64,000 nucleotides of DNA from Mangrovivirga cuniculi (GCF_005166025.1 NZ_CP028923.1:1304001-1368000), one strand, 5' to 3'. Shown: positions 20,548-31,080, numbered from the stretch's first letter. Notes: generated by a model from the sequence alone, not told the origin. Translations and numbers: made by a program.

Positions 20548-21627
20548 TCAACTTTCGTTTGCCATCTTAAATGATTTAAGAATTAATTCTATTCTTCTCA
20601 TCGGGTTTCTTTGATCTAATCCCGGAGAATACAGGAATCCTTCAATGTAGTACAACCTGTTTTTTGATTGATCCACCATGGTATAACTAAGAAAAGGCCC
20701 ACCCATCGTGACATGGTTGGATCTCCATAACCCTCTCATTTCAATTGCAAAATTACCGTTGAAATTAACTGTGTCAATTTCTACATCGGCGTATTCCTGT
20801 TCTGTCGTTATGTAAGTTCGTTTATCAGCAGGATCAACAAAGAAATTTTCTTTTGTTATTTCATTTCTAAAAGCCAACAGACTATCCTTCAAGAAAATAT
20901 TTTCATTATCATAGTCTGTATAATAAACGAAAATATTGTAATCAGACTTATCCAGAGCACTTCGGAACCATACCATATTGTCACTTTCCTGAGCAAGCAT
21001 ATATTCTCCGGGAAGCTGCATGGTAAATTCATGCTCCTTTCTCAGTTGTTCACTAACTGATTTTTTTGGTTTGTTGGCGTAAGTTCTCCTTTTTAATACC
21101 TGAATATCGCCGGAGACAAAAAGATCTCTTAATTCTTCTTTATTATCCTCAAGGTATTTTATTAGCTGGGCGGTATTATCAGCGTATAATAAACCAATAG
21201 TTTGATTTTTTGAATATACATTTCGCTGAACTGAAAAATGTATTTCAGGATCTTTTTTGATTGCTTCTTTTGCCTCAGTACTATAAAGTTCCAGAACTTC
21301 TTCAGGAGATTTAGAAGTTGCCACAATAAGAACATTTCTCATTTCTCTCAATGTTCTGTTTAATCTTTGAGGAGCAACCTGAAATACATCGTAGATTGGT
21401 TCAGGTCTGGGAAGCCCGGGAGTATTTATTCCAAAAACATTATTCACAGCTTCACTGATCATCCCTTCATACTGATTGTTATCAGCTATAATCATTAATG
21501 AAGAAACCTCACCAGCAGCTCTTGGTAAATTATTTTTGTTTTCACTCTCGTTAGAAGATTTGTCACACGAGGAGAAAAATAAAATTATAGAAAGTAAATA
21601 AGCGGTCTTGATTACTGCTCTGTACAT
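20548..21627 (-). CDS. DUF4837 family lipoprotein
   Basis: A 359-residue protein with a lipoprotein signal (LSIILFFSSC, Cys at about residue 21). The body matches the Bacteroidota DUF4837 family by its pattern: SSLMIIADNNQYEG, FQVAPQRLNRTLREMRNVLI, LRGLWRSNHVTMGGPFLSYT, and a final RNPMRRIELILKSFK. The function is unknown. It follows the LysM transglycosylase gene in the same direction after a 45-base gap that contains a weak copy of the TonB-region palindrome. Confidence 0.75.
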   Translation of the reverse strand: MYRAVIKTAYLLSIILFFSSCDKSSNESENKNNLPRAAGEVSSLMIIADNNQYEGMISEAVNNVFGINTPGLPRPEPIYDVFQVAPQRLNRTLREMRNVLIVATSKSPEEVLELYSTEAKEAIKKDPEIHFSVQRNVYSKNQTIGLLYADNTAQLIKYLEDNKEELRDLFVSGDIQVLKRRTYANKPKKSVSEQLRKEHEFTMQLPGEYMLAQESDNMVWFRSALDKSDYNIFVYYTDYDNENIFLKDSLLAFRNEITKENFFVDPADKRTYITTEQEYADVEIDTVNFNGNFAIEMRGLWRSNHVTMGGPFLSYTMVDQSKNRLYYIEGFLYSPGLDQRNPMRRIELILKSFKMANES

Positions 21628-21672
21628 AATTTATTTATTAGGATTTATGTAAAACTAATGGTTTAGTTTTAA

Positions 21673-23190
21673 TTATCCTATTCTTAATTGCTGTCCAGGC
21701 TTAATTTTGCTTCCTTTAGAAAGATTATTAAGTTTTTTTAACTTTTCTACAGTAAGTCCTTCGTATTTTCTTGAAATATCCCAAAGTGTATCTCCGGGTT
21801 GTACTGTATAAACTTTAGATCCTTCCGGAATAGGTTGACGCTGAGGAGCTGAAGCTTTAGCGGTTGCAGATCCTTTAGAAATAGACTGACCAGGAATGAT
21901 CCAAACACTAAGATTTTGTCCGCTGCGGATCATGTTACCCCTAATTCCATTCCATGCGCGAAGGTCTGCAATTCTGACGTGATATTTTTCGGCAATCAGC
22001 CCAAGAACTTCACCGCTTCTGACTTTATGATAAACTCTGGTTCTTCCATAGGTAGAGCCCACACTATTTCTGGCAAGGTATGCGACTCTTTCTTTTCCTT
22101 CTTCCTCAATTTTAGCGAGGATCTCTTTTTTATTTTCCAGGAAAAATGGTTTAACATCTACCGGAATATTAAGAGGGAAATTCCTTGTATCATCAGGAAG
22201 TGCGCCGTGTTTAATTTGAGGATTTAGCATTCTCAGATCATCCGCACAAACATTCAATTCTGAGGCAAGTGCATTTAAATAAACATAGTTACTGACATGC
22301 ACCGTATCTACTGCAATTTCATATTCTAGTTCTGTGTCCAGATTATGCTCATGTCTATATTTTAAGGCATAGATCATCGCATAAAACTGAGGCACATAAC
22401 TTCTTGTTTCTCTTGGTAGGTAAGGATAAATTTCCCAGAATGTTTTTTTATAACCAGATCTTCGTATTGCTCTTCTGACATTTCCAGGACCGGCATTATA
22501 AGCTGCAAGGGCAAGTTCCCAGTCATTAAACATATTGTGAAGAGACCTCAGATATTTACAGGCTGCAATTGTCGATTTTACAGGATCCATTCTTTCGTCA
22601 ATGTAAAAATCATTGTTCAGGCCATACATACGGCCCGTAGCACCCATAAATTGCCAAAGACCAACTGCTCTTGCTCTGGATTTAACCTGTGGTTTAAGAG
22701 CCGACTCAATAATAGACAGATACTTTAATTCATCTGGTAGCTCATATTCCTCAAGATATTTTTCAAATAGTGGGAAATAAACTTCTGTCTTAGCTAATAC
22801 CTGCCTGGTATGACTTCTGTTTCTTTCCACAAAATATTGAATGAACCCATATACAGTTCTGTTAAGCTGCATAGGAAGCTCAGTATCTATATTTTTTATG
22901 CGCTCTTCAACTTCTGTATAGGTGAAGTCAGGCGAATAATCAAAATTATAATGAGAGCCGTATGCCTGTGTTTCATTCAGACTATCTAACTCTTCCTCAT
23001 CAGATAAAGCTACATTTACAGATGTTTGATTTATTTCGCTCCCGGAAGTGACAGGGATTAAAACTATATTATCTTCAAATTCTTTTAATCGCTCTTTCGA
23101 AACGGGTAGGGACGTAATCACATTTTTCTGAGCCTGCATGCCTAAGAAAAAAGTGACATTCAAGAAGTAAAAAATTATAACCTTTCTCAT
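21673..23190 (-). CDS. Lytic transglycosylase with LysM repeats (MltD-like)
   Basis: A periplasmic murein-cleaving enzyme of about 505 residues; the ATG at 23190 ([12 protein letters not shown]) gives the better signal peptide than the frame start four codons upstream. The SLT/goose-lysozyme-like domain has the catalytic Glu in [11 protein letters not shown], then AVGLWQFM and [16 protein letters not shown]. Two LysM domains at the C-terminus ([19 protein letters not shown] and [17 protein letters not shown]) bind peptidoglycan. This is the MltD arrangement. It lies downstream of gatA after a 67-base gap. Confidence 0.93.
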   Translation of the reverse strand: MRKVIIFYFLNVTFFLGMQAQKNVITSLPVSKERLKEFEDNIVLIPVTSGSEINQTSVNVALSDEEELDSLNETQAYGSHYNFDYSPDFTYTEVEERIKNIDTELPMQLNRTVYGFIQYFVERNRSHTRQVLAKTEVYFPLFEKYLEEYELPDELKYLSIIESALKPQVKSRARAVGLWQFMGATGRMYGLNNDFYIDERMDPVKSTIAACKYLRSLHNMFNDWELALAAYNAGPGNVRRAIRRSGYKKTFWEIYPYLPRETRSYVPQFYAMIYALKYRHEHNLDTELEYEIAVDTVHVSNYVYLNALASELNVCADDLRMLNPQIKHGALPDDTRNFPLNIPVDVKPFFLENKKEILAKIEEEGKERVAYLARNSVGSTYGRTRVYHKVRSGEVLGLIAEKYHVRIADLRAWNGIRGNMIRSGQNLSVWIIPGQSISKGSATAKASAPQRQPIPEGSKVYTVQPGDTLWDISRKYEGLTVEKLKKLNNLSKGSKIKPGQQLRIG

Positions 23191-23257
23191 CTTATCAACC
23201 AATAGAATAACCTTTAACTACACAATATATAATTTTTTGGAGATTTAAAAAAGCTTT

Positions 23258-24676
23258 TCACAGCTTACTGAAAAAATTCCCAGCTTGTAAAAGTTCTTTT
23301 TCATTAAATGGTTTTCCTGTTATCTGCACTCCTACAGGAAGACCAGAGTCTTTATTCGAAAATGGAATATTTAAAGAAGGCAACCCGCAAAGTGATGCTT
23401 GAACTGTAAATATATCACCAAGATACATTGCCATTTGATCTTTATTCTTTTCTCCTAATTTAAATGGCTCAGTGGGAGCCGTCGGAGTAATGATAAAATC
23501 ATATTTCTTTAATATTTCCAGTGTTTTATTTCTTATTAATTTTCTTGCTTTCAGGGCCTTAACGTAATAAGCATCGAAATAGTCTGCTGAAAGCACAAAA
23601 GTTCCAAGCATAATTCTTTTCTGAACTTCCGGACCAAAACCTTCTGTTCTGGATTTTTTATATAATATTTCAGGATTTTCGGCATGATCAGATCTATGCC
23701 CGAATCTTACCCCATCATATCTTGATAAATTACTACTAGCCTCAGCAGTAGTCAAAATGTAATAGGTGGGAAGTAAATAAGGAAGAAGATCAAATTCAAT
23801 TTCTTCGACCTGGTTACCAGCTTCCTCTAATTTTGACAAAGTATCCTGAAACACATTTCTGACCTGAGGAGATAAACCCTCATGATTTAATGCTTCTGCA
23901 AGGTAGGCTACTTTGTACGTTTTTGACTGCTCTTCTTCCAACTCATAACTTTCTTTTTTGGATGAAGATGAGGTGCTGTCTTTATCATCTTCACCTGCCA
24001 TAATTTCGAGAAGTAAGGCAGCATCTTCGGCACAATTTGTGAATGTTCCGATACAGTCAAAAGATGATGCATAAGAAGCCAGTCCGTATCTGCTTATTCT
24101 TGAGTAAGTAGGCTTGAAACCCCAAACTTTGCAAAAGCCAGCAGGCTGTCTTACTGACCCACCGGTGTCTGTTCCCAGAGATACAGTGCATAAACCGGCT
24201 TGAACAGCTACTGCACTACCACCACTGGATCCACCCGGTACTCTTTTATTATCGATAGCATTTAGAGTTGGTCCGTATACAGAAGTTTCGTTTGAGGACC
24301 CCATTGCGAATTCATCACAATTCAGGATACCGATAATAATCGCGTCTTCATCGATAAGTTTCTGAACCGCAGTTGCTGTATATAATGATTTAAATCCTTT
24401 TAATATTCCGGATCCACAGGTTATTGAGTGATCTTTATAACAAAGTACATCTTTAATTCCTACAACCACTCCTGCAAGTTTACCCGCTTTGCCTTCATTG
24501 ATTTTCAGATCTATTTCTTTGGCTCTTTCAATGGCTTCTTCTTCAAACACTTCAATAAAAGCATTGAGGTGTTTTTGCTCATTAATAGAAGAAAGGTAAT
24601 GCTTTACTACATTTTCGCAGTTAGCATTACCTTTCAAAATTAAATCTTGAATTTCTTTGATCGTCTTTGAAGGCAC
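23258..24676 (-). CDS. gatA: Glutamyl-tRNA(Gln)/Asp-tRNA(Asn) amidotransferase subunit A
   Basis: A 472-residue amidase-signature enzyme that, with GatB and GatC, converts mischarged Glu-tRNA(Gln) to Gln-tRNA(Gln). The Ser-cisSer-Lys triad is in place: Lys in VGIKDVLC, Ser in PGGSSGGSAV and Ser in GTDTGGSVRQPAG. GFKPTYSRISRYGL follows, as expected of GatA and not of a general amidase. gatB and gatC are not adjacent. It lies 9 bases after tatA and is probably co-transcribed with it. Confidence 0.95.
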   Translation of the reverse strand: MPSKTIKEIQDLILKGNANCENVVKHYLSSINEQKHLNAFIEVFEEEAIERAKEIDLKINEGKAGKLAGVVVGIKDVLCYKDHSITCGSGILKGFKSLYTATAVQKLIDEDAIIIGILNCDEFAMGSSNETSVYGPTLNAIDNKRVPGGSSGGSAVAVQAGLCTVSLGTDTGGSVRQPAGFCKVWGFKPTYSRISRYGLASYASSFDCIGTFTNCAEDAALLLEIMAGEDDKDSTSSSSKKESYELEEEQSKTYKVAYLAEALNHEGLSPQVRNVFQDTLSKLEEAGNQVEEIEFDLLPYLLPTYYILTTAEASSNLSRYDGVRFGHRSDHAENPEILYKKSRTEGFGPEVQKRIMLGTFVLSADYFDAYYVKALKARKLIRNKTLEILKKYDFIITPTAPTEPFKLGEKNKDQMAMYLGDIFTVQASLCGLPSLNIPFSNKDSGLPVGVQITGKPFNEKELLQAGNFFSKL

Positions 24677-24685
24677 GGAATGAAA

Positions 24686-24883
24686 TTATTTCTCTACTTC
24701 TTTCTTGCTTTCGTCTATTTCTTTTGAGATGTCTTTAGTAGCATCTTTGAACTCACGGATTCCCTTACCCATTCCTCTGGCTAATTCAGGAATCTTTTTT
24801 GCTCCAAACAGTAGTACAACTACAAAAGCAATTAATATTAATTCTCCGGCTCCCGGAGTCCATGCTAAAATTAAATCTAACAT
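24686..24883 (-). CDS. tatA: Sec-independent protein translocase TatA/TatE
   Basis: A 65-residue protein with the TatA layout: a short N-terminal membrane helix (GAGELILIAFVVVLLFGAKK), the FGAKKIPELARGMGKGIREFK hinge and amphipathic helix, and a charged Lys/Glu-rich tail. It forms the pore of the twin-arginine pathway for folded proteins. No tatC is nearby. In Bacteroidota tatA next to gatA is common. Confidence 0.93.
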   Translation of the reverse strand: MLDLILAWTPGAGELILIAFVVVLLFGAKKIPELARGMGKGIREFKDATKDISKEIDESKKEVEK

Positions 24884-24990
24884 TACTAAAGTGTTTTAAA
24901 TTCAGTTGTAAAATTAATCAATTTACGTTCACCAACAAACACAGTGGTATTATTTTAAGTCACTATGTAATGTTCTTAACGTAATGAATA

Positions 24991-26439
24991 TTAATAAGTT
25001 ATTAGAAAGGCTTCAGTATATCCGTATTCTTTTATTTTCTTCAAAGAATTCATTGCCTCTTGTTTATTCAGAAAAGGACCTACTCTATATTTGAAAAGGC
25101 CGTTATCTTCTTTATGAACGACTAATTTTTCCAAATGATCATTTGGAAGATCAAAATACCTGGATTCATCCTTTAAAGCTGCGATTTGGACAAAGAATTG
25201 ACCAGGAGTGTTTTTTTGAGATATTTTATCTGATTCAGATTCTCTGGATGTATGGATATTTAGCTCTCCTTTGTAATTAGGCTTATAATCCAAAAGTTTG
25301 TAAGACCTGGTAACTAAAAAATTATCGAGTAGAGGAGAATATCTTTTTTCACTAACTCTGTAATTATTTTTGTTAAGTAATGATCTTGAATCAGTAAGAA
25401 ATGTATTGATCATAGATTTATCGTTCCCATTAAGCTTTAATGAGTTAATTAAATCCATTTTGTCAGCAGGGATTATATAAAAACGCTTCAGGCCTTCAAA
25501 ATACTCTTTATATACCCAGGTTAAATAGTAACCGGCATCGCCAAAGCGAATTGTATTATCAATTTTGCTTTTTTCTATTTCAAGACTAAAAAGCATTCCC
25601 CCATCGGTATATCTTTTTCTCTGATTACTAACAAAGTTTCCGAGACTATAGGCCGTTATTTTTTCTTCGTTTTCCGTTTTGTTGAATGTTCTTTTAACAG
25701 GCTGGATTACATGAGGATGCATTCCAATAATTGCGTCAGCCCCATAATCATAAAATAACTTTTCCCATTTAAGCTGGTCCTGACCCGGTAATCTTCTGTA
25801 TTCTGCACCCCAGTGTACAACCACAATTATTTTATCGACATTACTGTTACGGGCTTTTTTCAGGTCTGCAGTTATTTGTTCTTTATCAAGACGATTTACA
25901 ATAACAGGAGGGGAGTCAGGAATCCCATTTGTCCCATAAGTATAATTTAGAAAGGCAATTTTAAACCCGCTTTTTTCAATTATTAAAGGATAGAGTTCAT
26001 CTCTTTCTTCTTTATTTCTAAATGTCCCGGTATGATTGATGCCGAGACTATCTAAAACATCTAAAGTTCTGATGACACCTTTTTTTCTTCTGTCGTTTGA
26101 ATGATTATTAGCAGTAACAAGAATATCAACTCCGGAATTTTGGAGAGCCACTGCAAGTTCATCCGGAGCAGAAAATTGTGGGTATCCTTTGTATGGAGGG
26201 CCGGCAAGAGTTAATTCCAGATTGGCGATGACCAGATCGTGACTTTGAAAAACAGGTTTAATATATTTAAAAACCGGGTTATAGTTATATCCTTCACCCT
26301 TATAATATGCAGCATTTATTTGTGAATCATGCTGCATAACATCTCCTGTAAACAAGAGTGATATACTATTTTCCTGCCCGTGAGCAAAAAAGAATAATAA
26401 AACTAAAGAAAAAGTTGAAATTATTTTTTTGATAGCCAT
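24991..26439 (-). CDS. CapA-family protein with C-terminal SPOR domain
   Basis: A 482-residue secreted protein. A signal peptide (residues 1-21) precedes a CapA/PGA-capsule metallophosphatase-like domain with LLFTGDVMQHD, NLELTLAG, VTANNHSNDR, VVHWGAEY and IGMHPHVIQPV. The last 75 residues, starting at GQFFVQIAALKD, have the SPOR pattern (FKYRVGPFLNKQEAMNSLKK), a domain that binds denuded glycan strands at division sites. CapA proteins are linked to poly-gamma-glutamate or capsule handling, but the substrate here is unknown. It overlaps the EnvC-like gene by 19 bases. Confidence 0.85.
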   Translation of the reverse strand: MAIKKIISTFSLVLLFFFAHGQENSISLLFTGDVMQHDSQINAAYYKGEGYNYNPVFKYIKPVFQSHDLVIANLELTLAGPPYKGYPQFSAPDELAVALQNSGVDILVTANNHSNDRRKKGVIRTLDVLDSLGINHTGTFRNKEERDELYPLIIEKSGFKIAFLNYTYGTNGIPDSPPVIVNRLDKEQITADLKKARNSNVDKIIVVVHWGAEYRRLPGQDQLKWEKLFYDYGADAIIGMHPHVIQPVKRTFNKTENEEKITAYSLGNFVSNQRKRYTDGGMLFSLEIEKSKIDNTIRFGDAGYYLTWVYKEYFEGLKRFYIIPADKMDLINSLKLNGNDKSMINTFLTDSRSLLNKNNYRVSEKRYSPLLDNFLVTRSYKLLDYKPNYKGELNIHTSRESESDKISQKNTPGQFFVQIAALKDESRYFDLPNDHLEKLVVHKEDNGLFKYRVGPFLNKQEAMNSLKKIKEYGYTEAFLITY

Positions 26440-27608
26440 ATTTCAGGATTTAATACTTTTGCTCCCTGTCTAACCTGAAATTTCATCTCTGAAAGTCCTT
26501 CACTGTTAGTATAAACCTGTCCGATAGATTGGCCAGCCTTAACCTGATCTCCTCTTTTTACTGAGACATTTTTAATATTGGTATACACAGTCCTGTATTC
26601 TCCGTGCTGAATGATCACTACAGAACCTGCCATATCTCTTACACTGCCCTCAAAAGTCACTACACCATCGAAAACCACTTTAACTGACTCATTGGCCTGG
26701 GTTTGAATATTTATTCCATTATTTTTTATAACAACCTGCCTTAATACCGGATGATTTTGTTCTCCGAATCCCTGAGATATAAACCCCTGGTTTACTGGCC
26801 AGGGTAATCTGTTCTTATTTTCAGCAAATGATGCGGATAAGATTTTACCTTCAGGAGTATTTTCAACCCGTGTGTCAGATGCTTTTGATGCTTCAGCAGC
26901 TATCAGTTTATCAATTAAATTAGAAATTTCGACTGCTGCTCGTTTATTTTTTTCTATTTCTGCAATCAATAAGTTTTCTTTTTCTCCAAGTTCTGCAATA
27001 ACATTAGACTGCTTATCTTTTAGTGATTGAAGCTTTTCATTTTCAGCAATCTGTTCATTTAACAGTATTTCCTGTTCTACTCTTTTAGTTTGCTTTGAAA
27101 GTCTGTTTTCTTTTAATAATTCCTGCACTGTCTGAATTTGATTAACCTGTGTCTTTCTTGCTTCAGAGTATTGCTGAAGGTATTTCATCCTCATTAGAAA
27201 CTGGTTGAATGATTCAGCACTAAATAGAAAAGCTAATTTCCCGTATGAGCTATTGTTTTTGGAAAGCCCATAAATCATTCTGGCATATTCTTCTTTTAGA
27301 TTTTCAAGATCACTATCAAGGGCATCATAAAGGAGGTCAATTTCAGAAATTTCAGAATCAAGCAGGTCGATTTCCGATTCAATTGCAGATATCAATTGTG
27401 AGCGGGTTTTGATTTGTTGATTGATAGCGCTTAACTGGCCTAAAGTACTCTTTTTCTGTTTAGTAGTTTGTTTAAGGATATTCTCAGCCTCATTGATTTT
27501 TTGCAAAGTACGTTTCTTTTTTTCTTGTAACTCGGCTTTGTTTTGAGCTGTTACAGAGAAAAATGAAGTCAAAAATATTATCAATATAAAAAAATAGCCT
27601 TTACACAT
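26421..27608 (-). CDS. EnvC-like murein hydrolase activator (degenerate M23)
   Basis: A 395-residue protein with a signal peptide (MCKGYFFILIIFLTSFFSVTA), a long N-terminal coiled coil (residues about 25-245, rich in E, K, Q and L) and a C-terminal LytM/M23 fold beginning near WPVNQGFISQGFG. The zinc ligands of active M23 enzymes are missing: NNGINIQT stands where HxGxD is expected and EMKFQVR where HLHFE is expected. This is the pattern of EnvC, which activates amidases rather than cutting murein itself. It is translationally coupled to CapA-SPOR. Confidence 0.88.
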   Translation of the reverse strand: MCKGYFFILIIFLTSFFSVTAQNKAELQEKKKRTLQKINEAENILKQTTKQKKSTLGQLSAINQQIKTRSQLISAIESEIDLLDSEISEIDLLYDALDSDLENLKEEYARMIYGLSKNNSSYGKLAFLFSAESFNQFLMRMKYLQQYSEARKTQVNQIQTVQELLKENRLSKQTKRVEQEILLNEQIAENEKLQSLKDKQSNVIAELGEKENLLIAEIEKNKRAAVEISNLIDKLIAAEASKASDTRVENTPEGKILSASFAENKNRLPWPVNQGFISQGFGEQNHPVLRQVVIKNNGINIQTQANESVKVVFDGVVTFEGSVRDMAGSVVIIQHGEYRTVYTNIKNVSVKRGDQVKAGQSIGQVYTNSEGLSEMKFQVRQGAKVLNPEIWLSKK

Positions 27609-27610
27609 AT

Positions 27611-28377
27611 CTATTCAACTCTGGTATACTTTTCTGGAAGACTAAACGGGAAACTGATTGGTTTATCTTCTATTTCGATCTTATTATATTCTAAACCTAT
27701 TTGGGCCATAAATTTAGCATTGTCTTCAAAATATTCAAGATAAATTATTGAAGTGAATGCCATAGGTACCTTTTTTCCTTTTGGATAATCAAAATTTCTA
27801 TATACAACATTTAATTTATGGGGTACCGGAGTATCCGTCATGGTAATATTCTCTAATTTTAGCGTTACAGAATTCACCAAATTAACGACCTCTTTATCAT
27901 TATAGTCCTGAACAACCTTATAAAAATTTCCTTCTTTTTCTACTTCAGCATTTTCTATATCCTCAATAGGCATTTCACCTAATAATAAAGCCTGCACTAT
28001 ATCAAAATCGAGTTCGATTTTATATTTTTCGGAAAGCTCCTTAAAACTAAATACTCTATATTTTTTTCGAGCCGATTCATCATTACCATCGAATCGCGGT
28101 TGATAAGAACTCGTCCTCCTTCAATTCCAATTGCAGAACCTAAAGACATCCAAATCAAAGAATCTTTTTTTACTCTGATATTAACGGTCGCATTTGTTTC
28201 GCTGGCATCGGTTTCCAATTTTATTTTACCTTTTGCTTTCAGGTAGTTAAATGTCAGCGTTTCAACCTTTAGCTTTTTTTTCTTTCCAAAATTGAAGTTT
28301 AGATCGGAAAACTTTTTATTACAAGATGTTAGTGTCAATAATGCCAGCAAAAAAATGGCCTGGTACTTAATTTTCAT
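27611..28377 (-). CDS. DUF4292 lipoprotein (frameshifted)
   Basis: A predicted 255-residue lipoprotein starting at ATG 28377 (MKIKYQAIFLLALLTLTSC, Cys at residue 19). The frame stops early; adding one A to the seven-base run at 28061-28067 restores EKKYRVFSFKELSEKY and joins it to the C-terminal part. Features include KIKLETDASETNATVNIRVK, SLIWMSLGSAIGIEGGRV and FMAQIGLEYNKIEI. The pattern resembles a LolA/LolB-type lipid-binding fold, which is inference. It overlaps the end of the TPR gene by 11 bases and lies next to EnvC, as often seen in this phylum. Confidence 0.75.
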
Positions 28378-30079
28378 ATAAGCGTTGTTCTGCAATTTTT
28401 TTATCAATAAACTCACTTGTCGAACCCTTGCTTTTTGCTATCTGCCATTGTTCGACTGCCTTTTGTTTCTCTCCTAATTTATAGAGAACATCACCATAAT
28501 GTTCATAGATTGTTGCATTTGCATCATTTGTATCGATAGCTGATTTCAAAAATGTTTTTGCCTCTCTATATTTCTCCTGATTGAATAAAACCCATCCATG
28601 TGTATCTAGATAACGTGCATTTCCCGGGAAAAGCTCAATAAGCTTCGAAGACATTTTATGAGCCTTTTCCAAATTATATTTTCTTATTGCCAGGAAATAG
28701 GAATAATTGTTTAATACATGAGCAAGATCAGGATTTATTTTTAGTGCATTATCGTAAGCCTGATAAGCTTTTTCAAATTCTTCTCTGGCATGATATGCAT
28801 CACCTTTGAGGCCATAAAAAACAGCCTGAAGATCTTTATCATTGTTTGTGTAAGGGATTGCCTGTTCAAAATACAATGCAGCATCATTATATTCTTTCAG
28901 TGTTAAAGCGGCCATGCCAGCATAATAGTACACTGATGGCTGGTTTGGATACAAGATCATTGCTTCTTCGGAATGAACTTTCAGATCTTCGTAATAGCCT
29001 AAGCTGTATTCCAGGTTGAGGATGTTTTGCCAAACTTCAAAATCATTCTCTTCTTTCTCTATTGCAGTAAGATATTTTGTTAAGGCTGATTTTTTATCAC
29101 CAGCCTGAAAGTAAATATCACCCATTAACGCATGAGATTTGGGTTCATCCGGATGGGTTTCAATAATATCATTGCCCATGCTGATAATAAATGGAGCAGC
29201 CTCCGGATTATTAATTTCTTTAATGTATTCAGCTATGATATTAACTTTTGTTTGAAAATCGAGATTTGGATTTTTTACTGCCTCAGTCAGGATCTGCCTG
29301 CATTTGTCTTCTTCTCCTCGCTTACGATAGAGTTCTGCCAGCATTACCTGGGCTTTTGCATTATCAGGGTCATTTTTTAGTAGTAATGCAACCATTTTTT
29401 CAGCCTGGTCAAATTTTTCTAAGCTTACATACAGATTACTCAGTTCAAATATATACTTTTCGTTGTCCGGATATATATTGACAAGCTTTTGTAGTTCCTT
29501 AGCGGCTTCTTCTTCCTTACCCATTTGGAGCAGGAGAGTCTTTTTCCTGAACGCGGTTTCATACGAAACTCCCAGTTTTTCTTCTGCTTCATTCAGGATC
29601 TTCAAGGCCCTGTCGAAGTCTTTTTTGTACTGATAAAGAGTTGATAAGTTGAATAAATAGACATTCGAATTAGGAATGTTCTCGATTAGCTTTTCATAAG
29701 TTTCTATAGCTTCCTTAACGTCCCCGGTTTGAGTGCTTACCTCGGCATATAACAGGTAGATGTATTTATTATCTTTCTGATATTTAAGAGCTGCTTCAGC
29801 ATAAGGTTTAGCCTCAAATGGTTTTCCGAGATTAAGATAAATTTCTCCTATTTTGTATAAGACAGTAGGATTGTTTTTATCTACCTCCAGAGCGGCTTCA
29901 TAAAGAGTAAGAGCGGTATCATAATCCTGAAGAATAAAATACTTATTTCCTTCTCCAAAGTAATTTTCAAATTCTCTACGCTCTTTGTAATCCATGTTTT
30001 TGGATTGAGAATAAAGCGTATAAGTACTTGAAGCTACCGCAAAAAAGAAAATAAGATATTTTATCCCTCTATAGATCAT
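28367..30079 (-). CDS. TPR-repeat protein, exported
   Basis: A 570-residue protein with an N-terminal signal peptide ending near YTLYSQ and about a dozen tetratricopeptide repeats through the rest (for example AEAALKYQKDNKYIYLLYAE, NPTVLYKIGEIYLNLGKP, HVLNNYSYFLAIRKYNLEKA). It is probably a periplasmic or outer-membrane-associated scaffold. The partner cannot be told. It shares a TAATG overlap with the nucleotidyltransferase gene and an 11-base overlap with DUF4292. Confidence 0.85.
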   Translation of the reverse strand: MIYRGIKYLIFFFAVASSTYTLYSQSKNMDYKERREFENYFGEGNKYFILQDYDTALTLYEAALEVDKNNPTVLYKIGEIYLNLGKPFEAKPYAEAALKYQKDNKYIYLLYAEVSTQTGDVKEAIETYEKLIENIPNSNVYLFNLSTLYQYKKDFDRALKILNEAEEKLGVSYETAFRKKTLLLQMGKEEEAAKELQKLVNIYPDNEKYIFELSNLYVSLEKFDQAEKMVALLLKNDPDNAKAQVMLAELYRKRGEEDKCRQILTEAVKNPNLDFQTKVNIIAEYIKEINNPEAAPFIISMGNDIIETHPDEPKSHALMGDIYFQAGDKKSALTKYLTAIEKEENDFEVWQNILNLEYSLGYYEDLKVHSEEAMILYPNQPSVYYYAGMAALTLKEYNDAALYFEQAIPYTNNDKDLQAVFYGLKGDAYHAREEFEKAYQAYDNALKINPDLAHVLNNYSYFLAIRKYNLEKAHKMSSKLIELFPGNARYLDTHGWVLFNQEKYREAKTFLKSAIDTNDANATIYEHYGDVLYKLGEKQKAVEQWQIAKSKGSTSEFIDKKIAEQRLYEN

Positions 30080-31080
30080 TATTTTTTAACTGTATAATCG
30101 CCTATGCTAAGATCTTCGGCTTTGCCATCATATTGAACGTAATTCCCGATCATTGAGTTTGTGGCGTTTAATCCTGTAATCTTAGTGTCATCCTGTATTA
30201 ATGAAGTATCAATTATACTTCTGTTTATTTTTGTATTATTCCCCACTGAAACGTGAGGGCCAACGACAGAGTTTTTGATTTCTGCATTTTCACCAATATA
30301 AACGGGCTCTATAATAGTGGAGTTGGAGATCTTTGCTGAATCCGCTATGAGTTTTTTATCTTTTATAAAATCAAGATATCTCATATTAGTATTTACAGTT
30401 ACGTCTTTATTACCACAATCCAGCCACTCATCTACGGTTCCAGGAACAAATTTGCTACCCTTGGCTTTCATGTTTTCAAGGGCATTGGTTATTTGATATT
30501 CGCCCTTATCCTTGATGTCATTATCAATTAGATACTGAAGTTCCTTTCTTAAGAAATCTCCATCTTTCATGTAGTAAATACCTATTATTGCCAGGTCACT
30601 GACAAATTCCTGCGGCTTTTCAACAAAATCTGTTATGATTCCATCCTCATCGTATTTCACGACACCGAAAGCCTTAGGATCTTCTACTTTTTGAACCCAA
30701 ATAATGCCGTCTTTTGAACTGTCAAGAGTGAAATCAGCACGGAACAATGTATCGGCAAATGCAATTATAGTGTTACCGGTCAGTAATTCCTCCGCACATA
30801 ATATAGCATGTGCAGTACCCAGAGCTTGTTCCTGATGGTATATATGCCCTTTTGCTCCCAGGCTATCTGCAATTTTTAAGAGTTTTTGCTCGACATCTTT
30901 TCCAAAATCACCAATTACAAAACCGATATTTTCTACTTTATCATTGCAAACTTCGACAATATCTTCGACCAGGCGTTGGACAATTGGTTTACCTGCGATC
31001 GGAATTAAAGGTTTTGGAACAGTTAGAGTATGGGGTCTCAGTCTGGTGCCACGTCCGGCCATTGGAATGATAATATTCAT
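30079..31080 (-). CDS. Sugar-1-phosphate nucleotidyltransferase with hexapeptide-repeat tail
   Basis: A 333-residue enzyme. The NTP-transferase domain begins MAGRGTRLRPHTLTVPKPL and continues with the Mg-binding FADTLF and DEWLDCGN segments. After about residue 245 come left-handed beta-helix hexapeptide repeats (IIEPVYIGENAEIKNSVVG). It makes a nucleotide-diphosphate sugar for envelope glycans; glucose-1-phosphate thymidylyl/uridylyl or N-acetyl-sugar specificity cannot be decided. It lies between a flippase gene and the TPR gene. Confidence 0.85.
   Translation of the reverse strand: MNIIIPMAGRGTRLRPHTLTVPKPLIPIAGKPIVQRLVEDIVEVCNDKVENIGFVIGDFGKDVEQKLLKIADSLGAKGHIYHQEQALGTAHAILCAEELLTGNTIIAFADTLFRADFTLDSSKDGIIWVQKVEDPKAFGVVKYDEDGIITDFVEKPQEFVSDLAIIGIYYMKDGDFLRKELQYLIDNDIKDKGEYQITNALENMKAKGSKFVPGTVDEWLDCGNKDVTVNTNMRYLDFIKDKKLIADSAKISNSTIIEPVYIGENAEIKNSVVGPHVSVGNNTKINRSIIDTSLIQDDTKITGLNATNSMIGNYVQYDGKAEDLSIGDYTVKK

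Noticed and set aside
21653-21668. AACTAATGGTTTAGTT upstream of the DUF4837 gene as another TonB-region operator
   Set aside because: Two of eight pairs mismatch, no promoter consensus is adjacent, and the gene is unrelated; chance is likely in AT-rich DNA.
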